Origin: Saccoglossus kowalevskii
Lineage: Eukaryota > Hemichordata > Enteropneusta > Harrimaniidae
Assembly: GCF_000003605.2 (NCBI RefSeq)
Contig: NW_003123904.1
Location: 827,620 to 850,287 of the forward strand
Reading direction: 5' to 3'
Length of the DNA: 22,668 nt
Positions 1-8,885 of the stretch are shown in pieces. How positions within the stretch are numbered: position 1 is the first letter of the stretch; the number at the start of each line of letters is the position of its first letter. The position numbers were made by a program, and so were the translations under genes. The notes beneath the pieces are model-generated. The model did not search any database and was not told the origin of the DNA. It saw only the letters and a program-made list of their open reading frames with translations.

Positions 1-1776
1 CTGTAAATGTACTAAGTATTTTTTTTTTTCATCAGCTGATTTTTTTGATGAAGCACAGATCGATTAGTGTGGACAAAACGGCAAAAACTGTGTGGGCCAC
101 TGAAATAAGATGATTAAGAAAGCACTCGAGAAAGTTTACTTTTGGTGTTATAATGCCTTACCAATAAACATACAGATAAAACAAAATAGTTGTATTGGAT
201 GCGTCATTAAAAGCAGTGTGTACATCGCGTCAAAAATATTATATTTCAAACCATTTTCCAATTTCACTGGGCATTCAAACAGACACGCATGCAGAGTCCC
301 CACGTACTTCCGTAGTTATATAGACATTTTTCTCTTGATCGTACGGTAAGCTGCGAAAACACTTTGTGTTTTCTAAAAGATGCTATTTTCTGTACAACTT
401 TCTAGATTGTCCAGAAACGCGGCATTTACTTATTTAAAATAAAGGATACAGAATTAAAGTGTCAGACTGTAGTGAGCTGCGAATATTTGTTATTGTGTAC
501 GTGTGCAGGATGTGCCCGTTCTGTCGGAGGCTGCACGTGTCGGAAATGTACAAGACATTGACTGACTGCTTCCTATGGTGTCACCCTTTGTTTTATTTTT
601 CGACAGTCTGTGAAATTTGAGCACCACGAAAACCTTGAACAGCCAAAACCGCGGAATTAAACGTTTCTACCACGGTTACTAATAACCGTGTTTTTACAAT
701 ACTTCTTAAAGTCATTGTCCGTCGAGGTGAATATGTCAGTCAGATTATACATGGAGTTTGGTTTATATGTATATTCTAATTCACCAAAAAATAATCGCAA
801 TCGTGATAGCCGTACAAGCGCTGTAACACGATTGCATTGGCGCGGTGTTTTTGATGTGTTTAGCTTGTGTAATGTTCAGGTCATTTCAAGTTTATGACGG
901 CACTTGTTGTGTGATCGGCGTGGGTTCATGTTATATTTTAAATCCAAATTCGTAAATATTTCGCCAGTGCAATTGCGTGTAACATCTTCATGGTCAATAA
1001 TCTTAATAGGTTGTCACGGTATATAATTACTAGTATGTCTAGTAAGTAAACTGTTGAGTTGTAGCAGTTTGACAATTATTTTAACAATGTCTTAAAACAG
1101 TCAAACTGGGAAACAAAACGTAGACTTCATTCAGGGAAGACATCATAGAAGCGGGGGAGCGGGTCATAAGGTTAGCTGCGGTTCCGTGGGTCTTTAGTGT
1201 GACCAAATTTTGTTGTTTATACTTTAAAACAAATTTCGTCATTTTGACAGAATTGGATCGTGACAGTCAACGTAAATAGTTTTCAACTCCTTGATCCCGA
1301 CTATGATTTTGTTAAATGCAGAGGTCGACGTTATTGTCGAGGTACACTTTCGTTATTTTAAGAATGAAAACAAACTTCCACCAAAGTGTACGAATGAACA
1401 CTGGCGTTATTCTTTGATACTATAGATGTATGCAGATGGTCCGTGTCCTCCTTAACCAGTAGTTGTCAGCCACTCCTATCCTCGTAGCTGCTAGTCAGCT
1501 ATTCACACTTTTTAACGGGTTGTATTGTAATGACGGTAACTTTTCTTGTGTTGGACACTTCTCTCGTACCTATCGGAGCTGCATCATCGCTGTTAACCAT
1601 TGCCAAACGAACCGCTATGTCAATACTGAGGTATTCAACACTTACAAAAAAGCAGAGTGATAGTCTGTCTGTTTCTTTAGAATATGCCAACTGTTTTATG
1701 AAGAAGTCTAACTTAGAAGTATGTATAATATCAACATACTTTGACAAGTTGTGTATGAAAAGATGATTTTTGGTGC
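1..1776. other. Leading stretch without a recognisable gene
   Basis: I see no gene that I can support here. Open frames are below 110 codons, have no recognisable motif and overlap one another on both strands (for example 110-349 + and 1499-1816 -). The DNA is moderately AT-rich without long simple repeats. A perfect 8-bp inverted repeat, CACGGTTA / TAACCGTG with a 4-nt loop, lies at 671-690. If the exon-like block at 1777-2151 belongs to a real gene, its promoter or upstream exons should be in this stretch, but no convincing TATA box or splice-donor chain was found. Confidence 0.5.
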
Positions 1777-2151
1777 ATGGCAGTGATGGTTTGCAACAAA
1801 TTATGGATAACAACATTTCGGATTTATTATCTCTTTACCTACATTTCACCCCAGTACCGACATCAACTACCAGCAGCCAAGCTGACCTACCATATATCAG
1901 AAACAGTTGAGGGATCGCTAAACAAACTGAAACACAGGGACCTGACAAGACTGGTTACGGACATGGTAAAAATAACTGAAAATCGTCAGCCTCATTGGGA
2001 CAATCTGATTTCGTTCCAAATTGGTGGCCTAGCGAAGTGCCGTATTGCAACCCTACGAAAGGACCTAAATTATCTCCAGGTGTCTAGACAAAGTTGTTAA
2101 GAGACGCCACAAGAGCGTGCTATACGCACCACAGACAACAAGAGTTATTAG
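1777..2151 (+). pseudogene. NRF-1-like DNA-binding domain exon, broken
   Basis: This block resembles the DNA-binding region of nuclear respiratory factor 1-type proteins. One frame (open from 1777) reads LTRLVTDMVKITENRQPHWD up to about 1998. Homology then continues in another frame with FVPNWWPSEVPYCNP (2010-2054). After an in-frame TAG at 2085-2087 it continues as RACYTHHRQQELLG (2112-2151). The WWP-x-x-[VI]-P motif followed by a CY-x-x-H helix is the part I recognise from NRF-1; the rest is inference. The block ends at G2151 before a GTAAAT donor, leaving phase 1, which matches the next exon-like block at 2284. One frameshift (about 1998-2010) and one stop argue for a pseudogene, or for sequence error. 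The true start is unknown. An alternative is a mobile-element protein that carries the same domain. Confidence 0.5.
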
Positions 2152-2283
2152 GTAAATATATTTTTCTATTTGAATTTAAAATTTTCTGTTCAGTCTTGTG
2201 CATTGAGCGTTAAATGCATAGTATTTATTTATTCCTTACACATCTGATAATTTGTGTATTTATATTAAGAGAAATAAGTCCAG

Positions 2284-2355
2284 TAATAGAAAATGTACCA
2301 CAGCCAGTGACAGAGAATGTAGTTCAGGCAGTACCAGTAGATGCTTCACAACAAG
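2284..2355 (+). CDS. Candidate 72-bp exon, phase 1 to phase 1
   Basis: A short exon-like block between an AG acceptor (2282-2283) and a strong donor (AAG|GTGAGT, GT at 2356). With the single G carried over from the block ending at 2151 it reads VIENVPQPVTENVVQAVPVD followed by ASQQ. The Val/Gln/Thr-rich composition is like the low-complexity activation region that follows the DNA-binding domain in NRF-1-type factors. Its length is a multiple of three, so it preserves phase 1 into the block at 2871. The function cannot be named from 24 residues. The evidence is the phase agreement and the strong donor; the acceptor lacks a good pyrimidine tract. Confidence 0.4.
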
Positions 2356-3214
2356 GTGAGTTAAGAAAAATATTACTAAATAGCATCAGTTTCTAAAAAT
2401 GTTATTACATCCATAAAATGCAGTTATTTTCTGGGTAATTCAAAACAAAATGTTTTATTAAAAAAGGTTCATTCCCCTATATTGTTCTTTTAATTCTTGT
2501 AGTTAATATACCAGGGACAACTTTGATGACACTTTCTATCCTAAATAAAGTACACATGTATTCTGTGTATTAATTACAGATATGCAAGTGAAATATTTTT
2601 AATTTGATTTTTTTACCTGTGTTGCAATACTGTAAATTGTCAGTCGAGTAATTGGTAAATACAACATCGCAATAATTTAAACTAGAAAATGAAATCAATC
2701 ACAAACATTTTTGTTGTAGATTGTGGGCCATTAACACTATTATTTAGTAAAAAAAATAGTGCAATTATCAGTTGTGCTGTTAGTCATAGAACATACAATG
2801 AATAACTTTTAGAATTGGTTTCTTTTCCCCATTCTGCAGAGTGTACCTAATGTACGAAATGTGTTTGCAGATATTGTCCAATATGGTTTAACATTGAATG
2901 AATCAGACCTAGGTAAGTGTGTTATTGTCGTTGTACTTTAAAGGGGTTAATTACTCACTGGGTTTTAATTTTGCTTATTTCGCTGACTGGAAAATGCACT
3001 AAATTAAAACTCAGTGAATATGTAAAATTTAGCATAGAACACATTGCCTAAATGATGAAATCGTGAATTTAAAACCCACTGAAGATTAGTCATTTTACAG
3101 TATGTAGTATCATTGTAACATCAACAATAACCAATTGTTTTCCCTATTTATCTTGCATAATAGTGTAAAATATATACATTGTTTCTATTGTAATCACTTG
3201 TTTACCCATAATAG
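2356..3214 (+). other. Inferred introns around the 2871-2912 micro-exon
   Basis: Two AT-rich non-coding stretches, 2356-2870 and 2913-3214, are bounded by GT and AG dinucleotides in the positions described for the neighbouring exon-like blocks. No other open frame, RNA gene or mobile-element motif is visible inside them. Confidence 0.35.
2871..2912 (+). CDS. Candidate 42-bp micro-exon, phase 1
   Basis: This block lies between TTTGCAG (ending 2870) and a consensus donor (CTAG|GTAAGT, GT at 2913). Carrying the G from 2355 it reads DIVQYGLTLNESDL with no stop, and again leaves phase 1. A second acceptor with a better pyrimidine tract ends at 2839. An exon from 2840 is open in the same frame (it begins SVPNVRNVFA) but would need a phase-0 upstream partner: joined to the block at 2355 it gives a stop after three codons. 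Alternative 3' splice-site use is therefore possible but only the 2871 site fits this chain. The function is unknown. Confidence 0.4.
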
Positions 3215-3423
3215 GGGAGATACTATTCCATAAGGTTCGGTGGATGTTAGTTAGTATTACCGTGTATGACACCATCAATACCAGTGCATCTATATCATCG
3301 CCTTCTGTTGCATTGCTATCTCATCAATATCAGCCAGCTTCACCAGCAACAAGCCAAAGCCAACTCCCATTTACATCAATTGAGCCAGCAACAAGCCAGT
3401 CAATTCCCATCCACATCAATTGA
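3215..3423 (+). CDS. Candidate terminal exon running into the minisatellite
   Basis: The acceptor is TTTACCCATAATAG ending at 3214. With the G carried over from 2912 the frame is open for about 69 codons and becomes Ser/Thr/Pro/Gln-rich (SASISSPSVALLSHQYQPAS). It then enters the minisatellite in the frame that reads SIEPATSQSQLPFT. The first complete repeat unit is 40 bp instead of 42 bp, so the frame shifts and meets TGA at 3421-3423. If real, this is the C-terminal exon of the NRF-1-like chain and most of the array would be 3' untranslated. It could equally be non-coding sequence that is open by chance through composition. Confidence 0.35.
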
Positions 3424-3983
3424 GCCAGCAACAAGCCAAAGCCAACTTCCATTTACATCAATTGAGCCAGCAACAAACCAGGCAACTCCCATTTACATCA
3501 ATTGAGCCAGCAACAAGCCAAAGCCAACTCCCATTTACATCAATTGAGCCAGCAACAAGCCAAAGCCAACTCCCATTTACATCAATTGAGCCAGCAACAA
3601 GCCAGTCAACTCCCATCCACATCAATTGAGCCAGCAACAAGCCAATCAATTCCCATCTACATCAATTGAGCCAGCAACAAGCCAAAGCCAACTCCCATTT
3701 ACATCAATTGAGCCAGCAACAAACCAGGCAACTCCCATTTACATCAATTGAGCCAGCAACAAACCAGGCAACTCCCATCTACATCAATTGAGCCAGCAAC
3801 AAGCCAAAGCCAACTCCCATTTACATCAATTGAGCCAGCAACAAGCCAAAGCCAACTCCCATTTACATCAATTGAGCCAGCAACAAGCCAGTCAACTCCC
3901 ATCCACATCAATTGAGCCAGCAACAAGCCAGTCAATTCCCATCTACATCAATTTAGCCAGCAACAAGCCAAAGCCAACTTTAC
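3341..3983 (+). repeat. Minisatellite, 40- and 42-bp units, higher-order structure
   Basis: About 15 tandem units share the core ATCAATTGAGCCAGCAACAA. Full units start at 3375, 3415, 3457, 3497, 3539, 3581, 3621, 3661, 3703, 3743, 3783, 3825, 3867 and 3907, with partial copies at each end. Their lengths are 40,42,40,42,42,40,40,42,40,40,42,42,40,40 bp. The 42-bp type has CCAAAGCCAAC; the 40-bp types have CCAGTCAA, CCAATCAA or CCAGGCAAC. Blocks 3415-3660 and 3661-3946 repeat the same order of unit types, the second with one extra CCAGGC unit. One frame has a TGA in every unit and the 40-bp units change frame, so no single frame crosses the array. Confidence 0.95.
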
Positions 3984-6137
3984 CTTTTTTACTTTGCCAG
4001 TAACATCAAGGATGGAAGGGAATGGTAAATCAAGAGAAAAATTGCTGTTGTCGTTATCGTTAATAATTGTTATTGTGTGCACAATAACTTTACTAATTCT
4101 ATTCAAAACTTCATCAAACTTGGTCACCTTATTCATCAGTATAAAGTCTTCCCCGAGTATGAACAACAGTTGTCCTGTATGAAAATATGCAAAAATTGAG
4201 ACAATCTGATAAAATATTTTGACTGCTTCTACTTGACTGATCACTGGCGATACACATTCAAAGCTCACTGATCTCAGTGAAAATATACATTGTTGTATGT
4301 GTTCAATGAAGCAAATCATTTATCTTGTAATATTATCCTTGGTAATGTATCTCCCAATACTAGACTAGGTTTTTAAACCAACTCATGGTGAGAGTTTTTG
4401 CACAGTCTGATACACATTTGCAAACCTACCAATAAAAAACAAGTTATCAGAAAATCAATTTGACAAATGGAAATTCACCGGAATTTGTTTCAGCTATTAG
4501 AACAGAATGATAGAGCTTTTATAATAATAGTTTAAAAACACACTTCAAAAACAAAGATTCTCAGGAGGCAACAGTACTTGTTGACTTCTTTCTCCACTGG
4601 ACACCAACTAACAATTTAAGTTGATTTACATACAAAGCAGAGCTTTCAACATGATAGCTATTCATAGAGGCCATTTTTTACTTTTCATATAATACAGTAG
4701 TCACACAATAAGACAGTTCATATTTTTCTCAGTGAATCATTAATTTTTACAGACACCTGTACAAAATACCTGGGCAAAAGCCAGCTAAGACATTTGTTTT
4801 ATACTAAAATTGCTTTGAATAAAGCTGGAAATTATGACCCTTAAAATATTAAACAAATTTGGCACAAATGTTTTTGTATGATATTTAGGTCTATCAAGGA
4901 CATTCGGTAGACTGCTTTCCAACTGTTGTTTCAATCCCAAAACTTGTTTGTATTCAAAATTATGACAATGCATATTGAAACAAACTATGATAAAGGGAAT
5001 AATATTATATAACAAACGACAAGGTCACCAGAGTTCATCTATGTTTGTTCAGTTTATCAAACTGATGACACCAACTTACAGGATGAACATGTGTACATAG
5101 ACAGAAGTGATTTATTTACATCCTTGCACATCATAACCATCAAAGTCAAACTTTGCAAAGTCTCCCAACCTTCATTCAAAAAGTGAACACTGATTAAACT
5201 TAATAAAAAGTATAATCCAAATACGGTTTGTTAAATTTTGTGTATAAAATCATGAAAAACATTCTCTTCAAATAAAATTTCAATATCAAAACCTGGCAGT
5301 ATACTACAAAATGACAGCAAAGAAAAATATTTAAATGGAACTTCATTTCAATTAATTTAGCCACTTCATTATTAGCTAAATTTACAGTAATTGGTAAAAT
5401 AATATAATGGCTTTAAACTAAATGTTACAGAATGTCAAATACATTTTGTGAAACATCCTGGCCAAATCAAATAGATAAATACTCTTAAAAAGATAGACAC
5501 TTCATTTTACACAATATATATTAAATCAAATTGTTATGATGGCTTTATTTAACTTTTCTATTTGTCAAAGCTAGGCTGAGTGCTGCATGCAATATAAAAT
5601 TATCAGGCAACATGTAGGCAAGCTGTGATCTGATTCTTGAGATGGCGGCATTGGTTTGTTCAGATTTGCGAATTCAGTCAAGCAATTTCACGTTTTGCCT
5701 TGTACATGTCCATATTATACCCAGATGAACAAGATGTAAGAATTAAAAGGAAAATAAGAAATTACTTTAGTACTTTTATAATCTATTTATATTGAGAATA
5801 GAGTTTTTGGTTATAATTTTACTGCAAATCTGTTAAAAGCTTTGGTTGTCATTTGACTAATATTGGTTCTGTCATGGAAATGAATATAACACTAAAAGTT
5901 GTGTATTGAGTATCTCCTTTGTTTACATTTTGCTTGTCCCTAGACTGAAAATACATACACTTACCCAGTATGAATGCACCAATAGAGCCTGTCTACCAAG
6001 AATCTGGTACTTTTAAAAAAATCTGGTTCCTTAGAAATGTAATTGTCTGGTATTAGTTACAAAGTTTACAATGACAACTATATTTCGTTCAGAGCATACA
6101 TAAATGATGAAATGTTTTGAAAACCGTGAATAAGGCA
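3984..6137. other. AT-rich stretch without a supported gene
   Basis: No recognisable protein motif was found on either strand. A small plus-strand frame from about 4011 to 4182 follows an AG at 4000 with a pyrimidine tract. It holds one hydrophobic run (LLLSLSLIIVIVCTITLLIL) that could be a membrane segment, but nothing links it to a gene. A minus-strand frame at 4785-5015 is likewise unassigned. Further C-terminal exons of the minus-strand KDZ-like gene would be expected here, but I could not find the motif that usually follows. Confidence 0.4.
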
Positions 6138-6422
6138 TTATTTTTCAAAAGTATCATAATACCTAGCTGGAATACTATTATTGTTCTCTGATACAATACA
6201 ACTTAATAAATGTGATGCTAAGGGAAGCCAACAAGTAGACAATGTAAATTTTACATTATTGTTTTGTGTTACTGTTGGTGCAGTAATATTTCGTACTTCA
6301 AACTCCCTCATCAACATGGAACTTTCATAGAGACTTTGCAATGTTTCTAGATACTTGAATTGGCAGTTTGGTGTATGAAACATTACTGCACTAGCAGTAG
6401 TTTTTTGACAAAAATGGCACAA
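6138..6422 (-). CDS. Hypothetical ORF with a possible C2HC finger
   Basis: A 94-codon frame on the minus strand, unrecognised. Near its N-terminus it has Cys and His spaced as a possible zinc finger: CHFC, then HTPNC about 11 residues later. Its codons look like protein (few rare runs, acidic and hydroxyl residues mixed). It lies directly downstream, on the same strand, of the KDZ-like exon ending at 6505. An AG with a pyrimidine run occurs upstream (minus strand, about 6460) but the joined frame hits a stop, so linkage is unproven. It may be the last exon of that gene after a frameshift, an independent small ORF, or chance. Confidence 0.25.
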   Translation of the reverse strand: MCHFCQKTTASAVMFHTPNCQFKYLETLQSLYESSMLMREFEVRNITAPTVTQNNNVKFTLSTCWLPLASHLLSCIVSENNNSIPARYYDTFEK

Positions 6423-6504
6423 GTTTTAATGCGTTTTAATCATCATCCAAAGCCCTAAAATACATTATTTAATTCAATTTTACTTGGGTAATTAGTGCAC
6501 TGAC

Positions 6505-6733
6505 CTGTTCATGCAGTATTGATGTAATTTACATGAGTTATCATACAAAATAATTCTTGGTGCTTTTTGAAAACGCTGTCTGATGATTCTGAAGGGAATG
6601 GCTGATTCATGCTGCTTCATTAGTTGAATACTGAGGCACCAATATCAAATAGTCTGATATAGCTATTCCATGCCAGTCTAAGTTGGTGAAGTGGAAGGTG
6701 GATCATGGATGACAAAGTTTTTGTGTATACGCC
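6505..6733 (-). pseudogene. KDZ-type transposase-like exon, core motif
   Basis: The minus-strand exon begins after TTATATTTTAG (AG at 6735-6734) and ends at a GTCAGT donor (6504-6503). The first part reads PLHQLRLAWNSYIRLFDI (6691-6641). One frame over, from 6644, it reads YWCLSIQLMKQHESAIPF and then KAPRIILYDNSCKLHQYCMN, ending at 6505. The AP-x-x-I-x-YDN-x-C-x-LH-x-Y-x-x-NR motif is a signature of KDZ-type transposases and related invertebrate proteins as I recall them. The LR-x-AW-x-x-[FY]-x-RL-x-DI segment normally sits just before a CxxC domain; here that domain is absent, and the two flanking parts abut with a frame change. The exon connects in phase 0 to the one ending at 6935. Confidence 0.6.
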
Positions 6734-6934
6734 CTAAAATATAAGAATGATAATATCTATAATGCTATATATAGTACTATATACAATACTCGTCAATTAA
6801 GGTTATAACTCAGTGTAACTAAGTCTCGCACACAAAAATATTTTTCATAAAATTTCCATACATGTATTAACATTGTAGTGCCAATAATAACATTTAGTGG
6901 ACTAAAAAAACACAAAAAACTAATAAGTGTGTAC

Positions 6935-7068
6935 AGTATGTAAATAAAGGTAGCTCTGTAGCAAGCCATAATGTACAAGTATGTGGTTGTTTAAATTTAA
7001 CAGCAAATCTTCTTGCCCATCATAATACAAAAGGCAGTCACACAACCCGATACTTGGTCTGAAGAATA
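6935..7068 (-). CDS. KDZ-type transposase-like exon, CDC..YYDG motif
   Basis: This exon starts after a very good acceptor (TTTTTTCTCTTTTCAG, minus strand). Carrying one G from the exon ending at 7954 it reads VFFRPSIGLCDCLLYYDGQE, then DLLLNLNNHILVHYGLLQSY, and stays open to a weak donor at 6934 (T|GTACAC). The CxC-x-x-YDGQ-x-DLL-x-NL block is conserved in the invertebrate family that also carries the C-x-HG motif of the upstream exon and the YDN-x-C-x-LH motif of the downstream one, and the order here is the expected one. Phase 1 in and phase 0 out agree with both neighbours. There is no internal stop, but the gene around it is broken. Confidence 0.6.
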
Positions 7069-7906
7069 CTGAAAAGAGAAAAAATCAATTCATACTTAAT
7101 TTAGGCCTGTGGTCCACATTGGATGGAAATTTGTAGACATATTATGTCAACAAATAAACTCAGCCATGAATGGTTACCCTTTGATGTTCCTGCAATTTAA
7201 TACCATGAAAAACTACATCGCCCCGTCAGGCATGTGTTGGGTTTGGAGCATTGCGGAGGGCCCAACTCGCGTGACCTTGTCAGGCTAACTAAAAGGCACA
7301 ATTAAATAAAATCAATGTTTTATTGTTTAAGGTAGACGCCTAGTCATAATTTTTGACAAAATTGGTCATAAATCGCATGACAATGTTCATTTGAAGTTAA
7401 TGTCTCATGGTACAATGAAATAGCATTATTTTGTGTTACAGTTATGCTTTTTGAGAAACGTGTCCTAATATTTCTTGAAAATTGCTATTTTTAGAAGAAT
7501 TCCATAGAACACAATGTTAAAGAAAAATTGCATTTTTTGACAATTATTAAAACCCAGATTTTTTAAATAATACTCCATCATTAACAATATATGATTTTTT
7601 CACCCCATGTCACCAGGCTAGATTTTGAGATATTGCATATCCCTGTCACAGGAACCTGTGGTAAAAGTGTTATAATGGTGTCAAAATGGCGACTTTCCAC
7701 TAAAATACAACCATCAATTTCTTGAAATAAAGGCTGGTGTTAGGTGTTAGGTCATTGTCTTTATATTGCCTTGGAGTACAATTTATTGCAAAATGATTAA
7801 ATTCTGGGTTTTTTAATTTATGAGTAGGCTTTTATCTTAAGTAAACTGAAAACTACAAGAAGAATTTACAAGTGTTTAGCTTTTATCTCACTGATGGTAC
7901 AATTTT

Positions 7907-7950
<44 letters not shown>

Positions 7951-7953
7951 CAC
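7069..7953 (-). other. Inferred intron containing an (AT)n run at its 5' end
   Basis: This is the AT-rich interval between two minus-strand exons whose phases agree. A 40-nt TA dinucleotide run starts two bases after the donor hexamer. 7220-7290 is locally GC-richer, but I see no tRNA or other RNA fold there. No open frame with a motif occurs on either strand. Confidence 0.45.
7910..7949. repeat. (TA)20 dinucleotide microsatellite
   Basis: An uninterrupted 40-nt run of TA. It lies immediately inside the inferred donor site of the minus-strand exon that ends at 7954. As transcript it would be (UA)n, able to fold back on itself. Confidence 0.97.
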
Positions 7954-8170
7954 CTTCATCAGTAATCCTGTCCACAGGATCATCTTCATTCCACGCAGAG
8001 CCATGCTTACACAAGCTAAATGGTTCATCAGCTCTAGGAATAGATGGTATCAGATATTGTGGTATGCGTAACTGTCCACACTCTTGTTCGTCATACACAG
8101 TTTTCAGCCTTGGAGGTAATGGGTAAGGAATAGGCCAATAAGATACACATTGAAAGTTACTCCTTCTTGG
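7954..8170 (-). CDS. KDZ-type transposase-like exon, N-terminal C-x-HG block
   Basis: The minus-strand frame reads SYWPIPYPLPPRLKTVYDE (from about 8143), then LRIPQYLIPSIPR, and FSLCKHGSAWNEDDPVDR, ending at GAAG|GTGTTA (exon end 7954, phase 1). The PIPYPLP-x-x-L stretch followed by C-K-HG and an acidic DPV turn is the N-terminal signature of the same family as the exons at 7068 and 6733, and the phase fits the exon starting at 7068. The frame stays open upstream to beyond 8242, but that DNA is also read on the plus strand by the CxxC exon. I therefore place the boundary between 8150 and 8234 without being able to fix it. Confidence 0.6.
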
Positions 8171-8233
8171 TTCATGTCTCTCCGTATCTGGGACAGGCTT
8201 CTCATTTTCTTCCAACCATTTGATTGGGAAAAG

Positions 8234-8716
8234 GAGTTTCACTGCAACCAGTGTGGCATCAATCCTGAGATCATCATTTGTGATGGAACATCAATTGAAC
8301 TTCACAAACCGCTACTAAATGGGCTGAATGGTAATGAAGATGTCAGCAGTCTGACGAGTATTGATGGAACAAAACATGTGGACCGTGTTTTTATACCAAG
8401 CCCTCAAGCAAGGAAACTCTTGCTTCAATATCCCGGTATTAATCCTCAATCAAAAAATACTAATCTCCCTCCTGTGCCTCTGTCTACAGAACAATATGGA
8501 AAACTGGTGTCACTGCTTCAAAAACACAGTCACCTGTCCTCTCTTCTAGATGTACTTGAAAGAATCAGCATTAATGGCACACATCTTTTGGCACCATCTA
8601 ACTACAAATTATTTCTTCAGGATATTTCCCGCAATACACCTGCTGTTGCTCTGCTGCAGCTGAATGTGTCAAAACTATGGAACACAATGAATACTGCTTT
8701 ATCAGATACATGCTAA
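8234..8716 (+). CDS. CxxC-domain exon of a KDZ-associated protein, opposite orientation
   Basis: The plus-strand frame is open from 8150 to the TAA at 8714-8716. Recognisable sequence begins EFHCNQCGINPEIIICDGTS at 8234, after an AG (8232-8233) with a pyrimidine-rich lead. It continues with DRVFIPSPQARKLLLQYPG and ends in a Leu-rich region (LVSLLQKHSHLSSLLDVLER). In the family, C-x2-CG-x2-P-x-I-I-x-CDG-x-x-[IL] directly follows the LR-x-AW-x-x-[FY]-x-RL-x-DI segment and precedes the hESp / YDN-C blocks. Those flanking blocks are here on the minus strand at 6505-6733, with exactly this part missing. The exon is therefore displaced and inverted, or comes from another copy. There are no internal stops in about 160 codons. 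Confidence 0.6.
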   Translation, partial: EFHCNQCGINPEIIICDGTSIELHKPLLNGLNGNEDVSSLTSIDGTKHVDRVFIPSPQARKLLLQYPGINPQSKNTNLPPVPLSTEQYGKLVSLLQKHSHLSSLLDVLERISINGTHLLAPSNYKLFLQDISRNTPAVALLQLNVSKLWNTMNTALSDTC

Positions 8717-8871
8717 TTAACAATCAAGAGAATTACAAATCTTGTATTAACAATTGAACACTGAAAAAAATGTTTAAAGCAACAAATCTAGTTTTTTCTC
8801 ATGAGTAACACATAGAATTGTTTCAATGCCTATACTATTAAATTATTCAGATTAATTTGTATACCAGTGTG
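8717..8871. other. Short AT-rich spacer and left target duplication
   Basis: Non-coding AT-rich DNA between the CxxC exon and the hAT element. Its last six bases, AGTGTG (8866-8871), are repeated directly after the element at 11471-11476 and form the target-site duplication. Confidence 0.7.
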
Positions 8872-8885
8872 CAGAGGTCGCGTTA
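8872..8885 (+). repeat. hAT left terminal inverted repeat
   Basis: CAGAGGTCGCGTTA. It pairs with the right terminus with one mismatch (G/A at position 11). A palindrome GCGTCC-CT-GGACGC follows at 8900-8913. Confidence 0.85.

Noticed and set aside
1499-1816. Minus-strand 105-codon frame
   Set aside because: No recognisable motif, an overlapping plus-strand frame of similar quality, and no splice or promoter support.
3341-3983. CRISPR-like array
   Set aside because: The repeats follow each other directly without unique spacers, vary in length and type, and the context is an animal genome. It is a minisatellite.
3420-4003. Repeat protein encoded by the minisatellite (either strand)
   Set aside because: The 40-bp units change frame and one frame has TGA in every unit, so no frame crosses the array. 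The plus frames at 3420-3629 and 3788-4003 and the minus frames at 3458-3649 and 3744-3935 are local artefacts of the repeat.
3994-4182. Short membrane protein
   Set aside because: Only one hydrophobic run, no convincing start codon in frame upstream of it, and no neighbour to link it to. Left as a remark in the 3984-6137 entry.
7220-7290. Small RNA gene in a GC-richer patch
   Set aside because: No consistent fold, no promoter boxes and no recognised sequence.
8150-8242. Minus-strand extension of the KDZ-like exon through this region
   Set aside because: The minus frame is open, but from 8234 upward the plus strand carries the clear CxxC block. Only one of the two can be the coding strand there, and the boundary could not be fixed.
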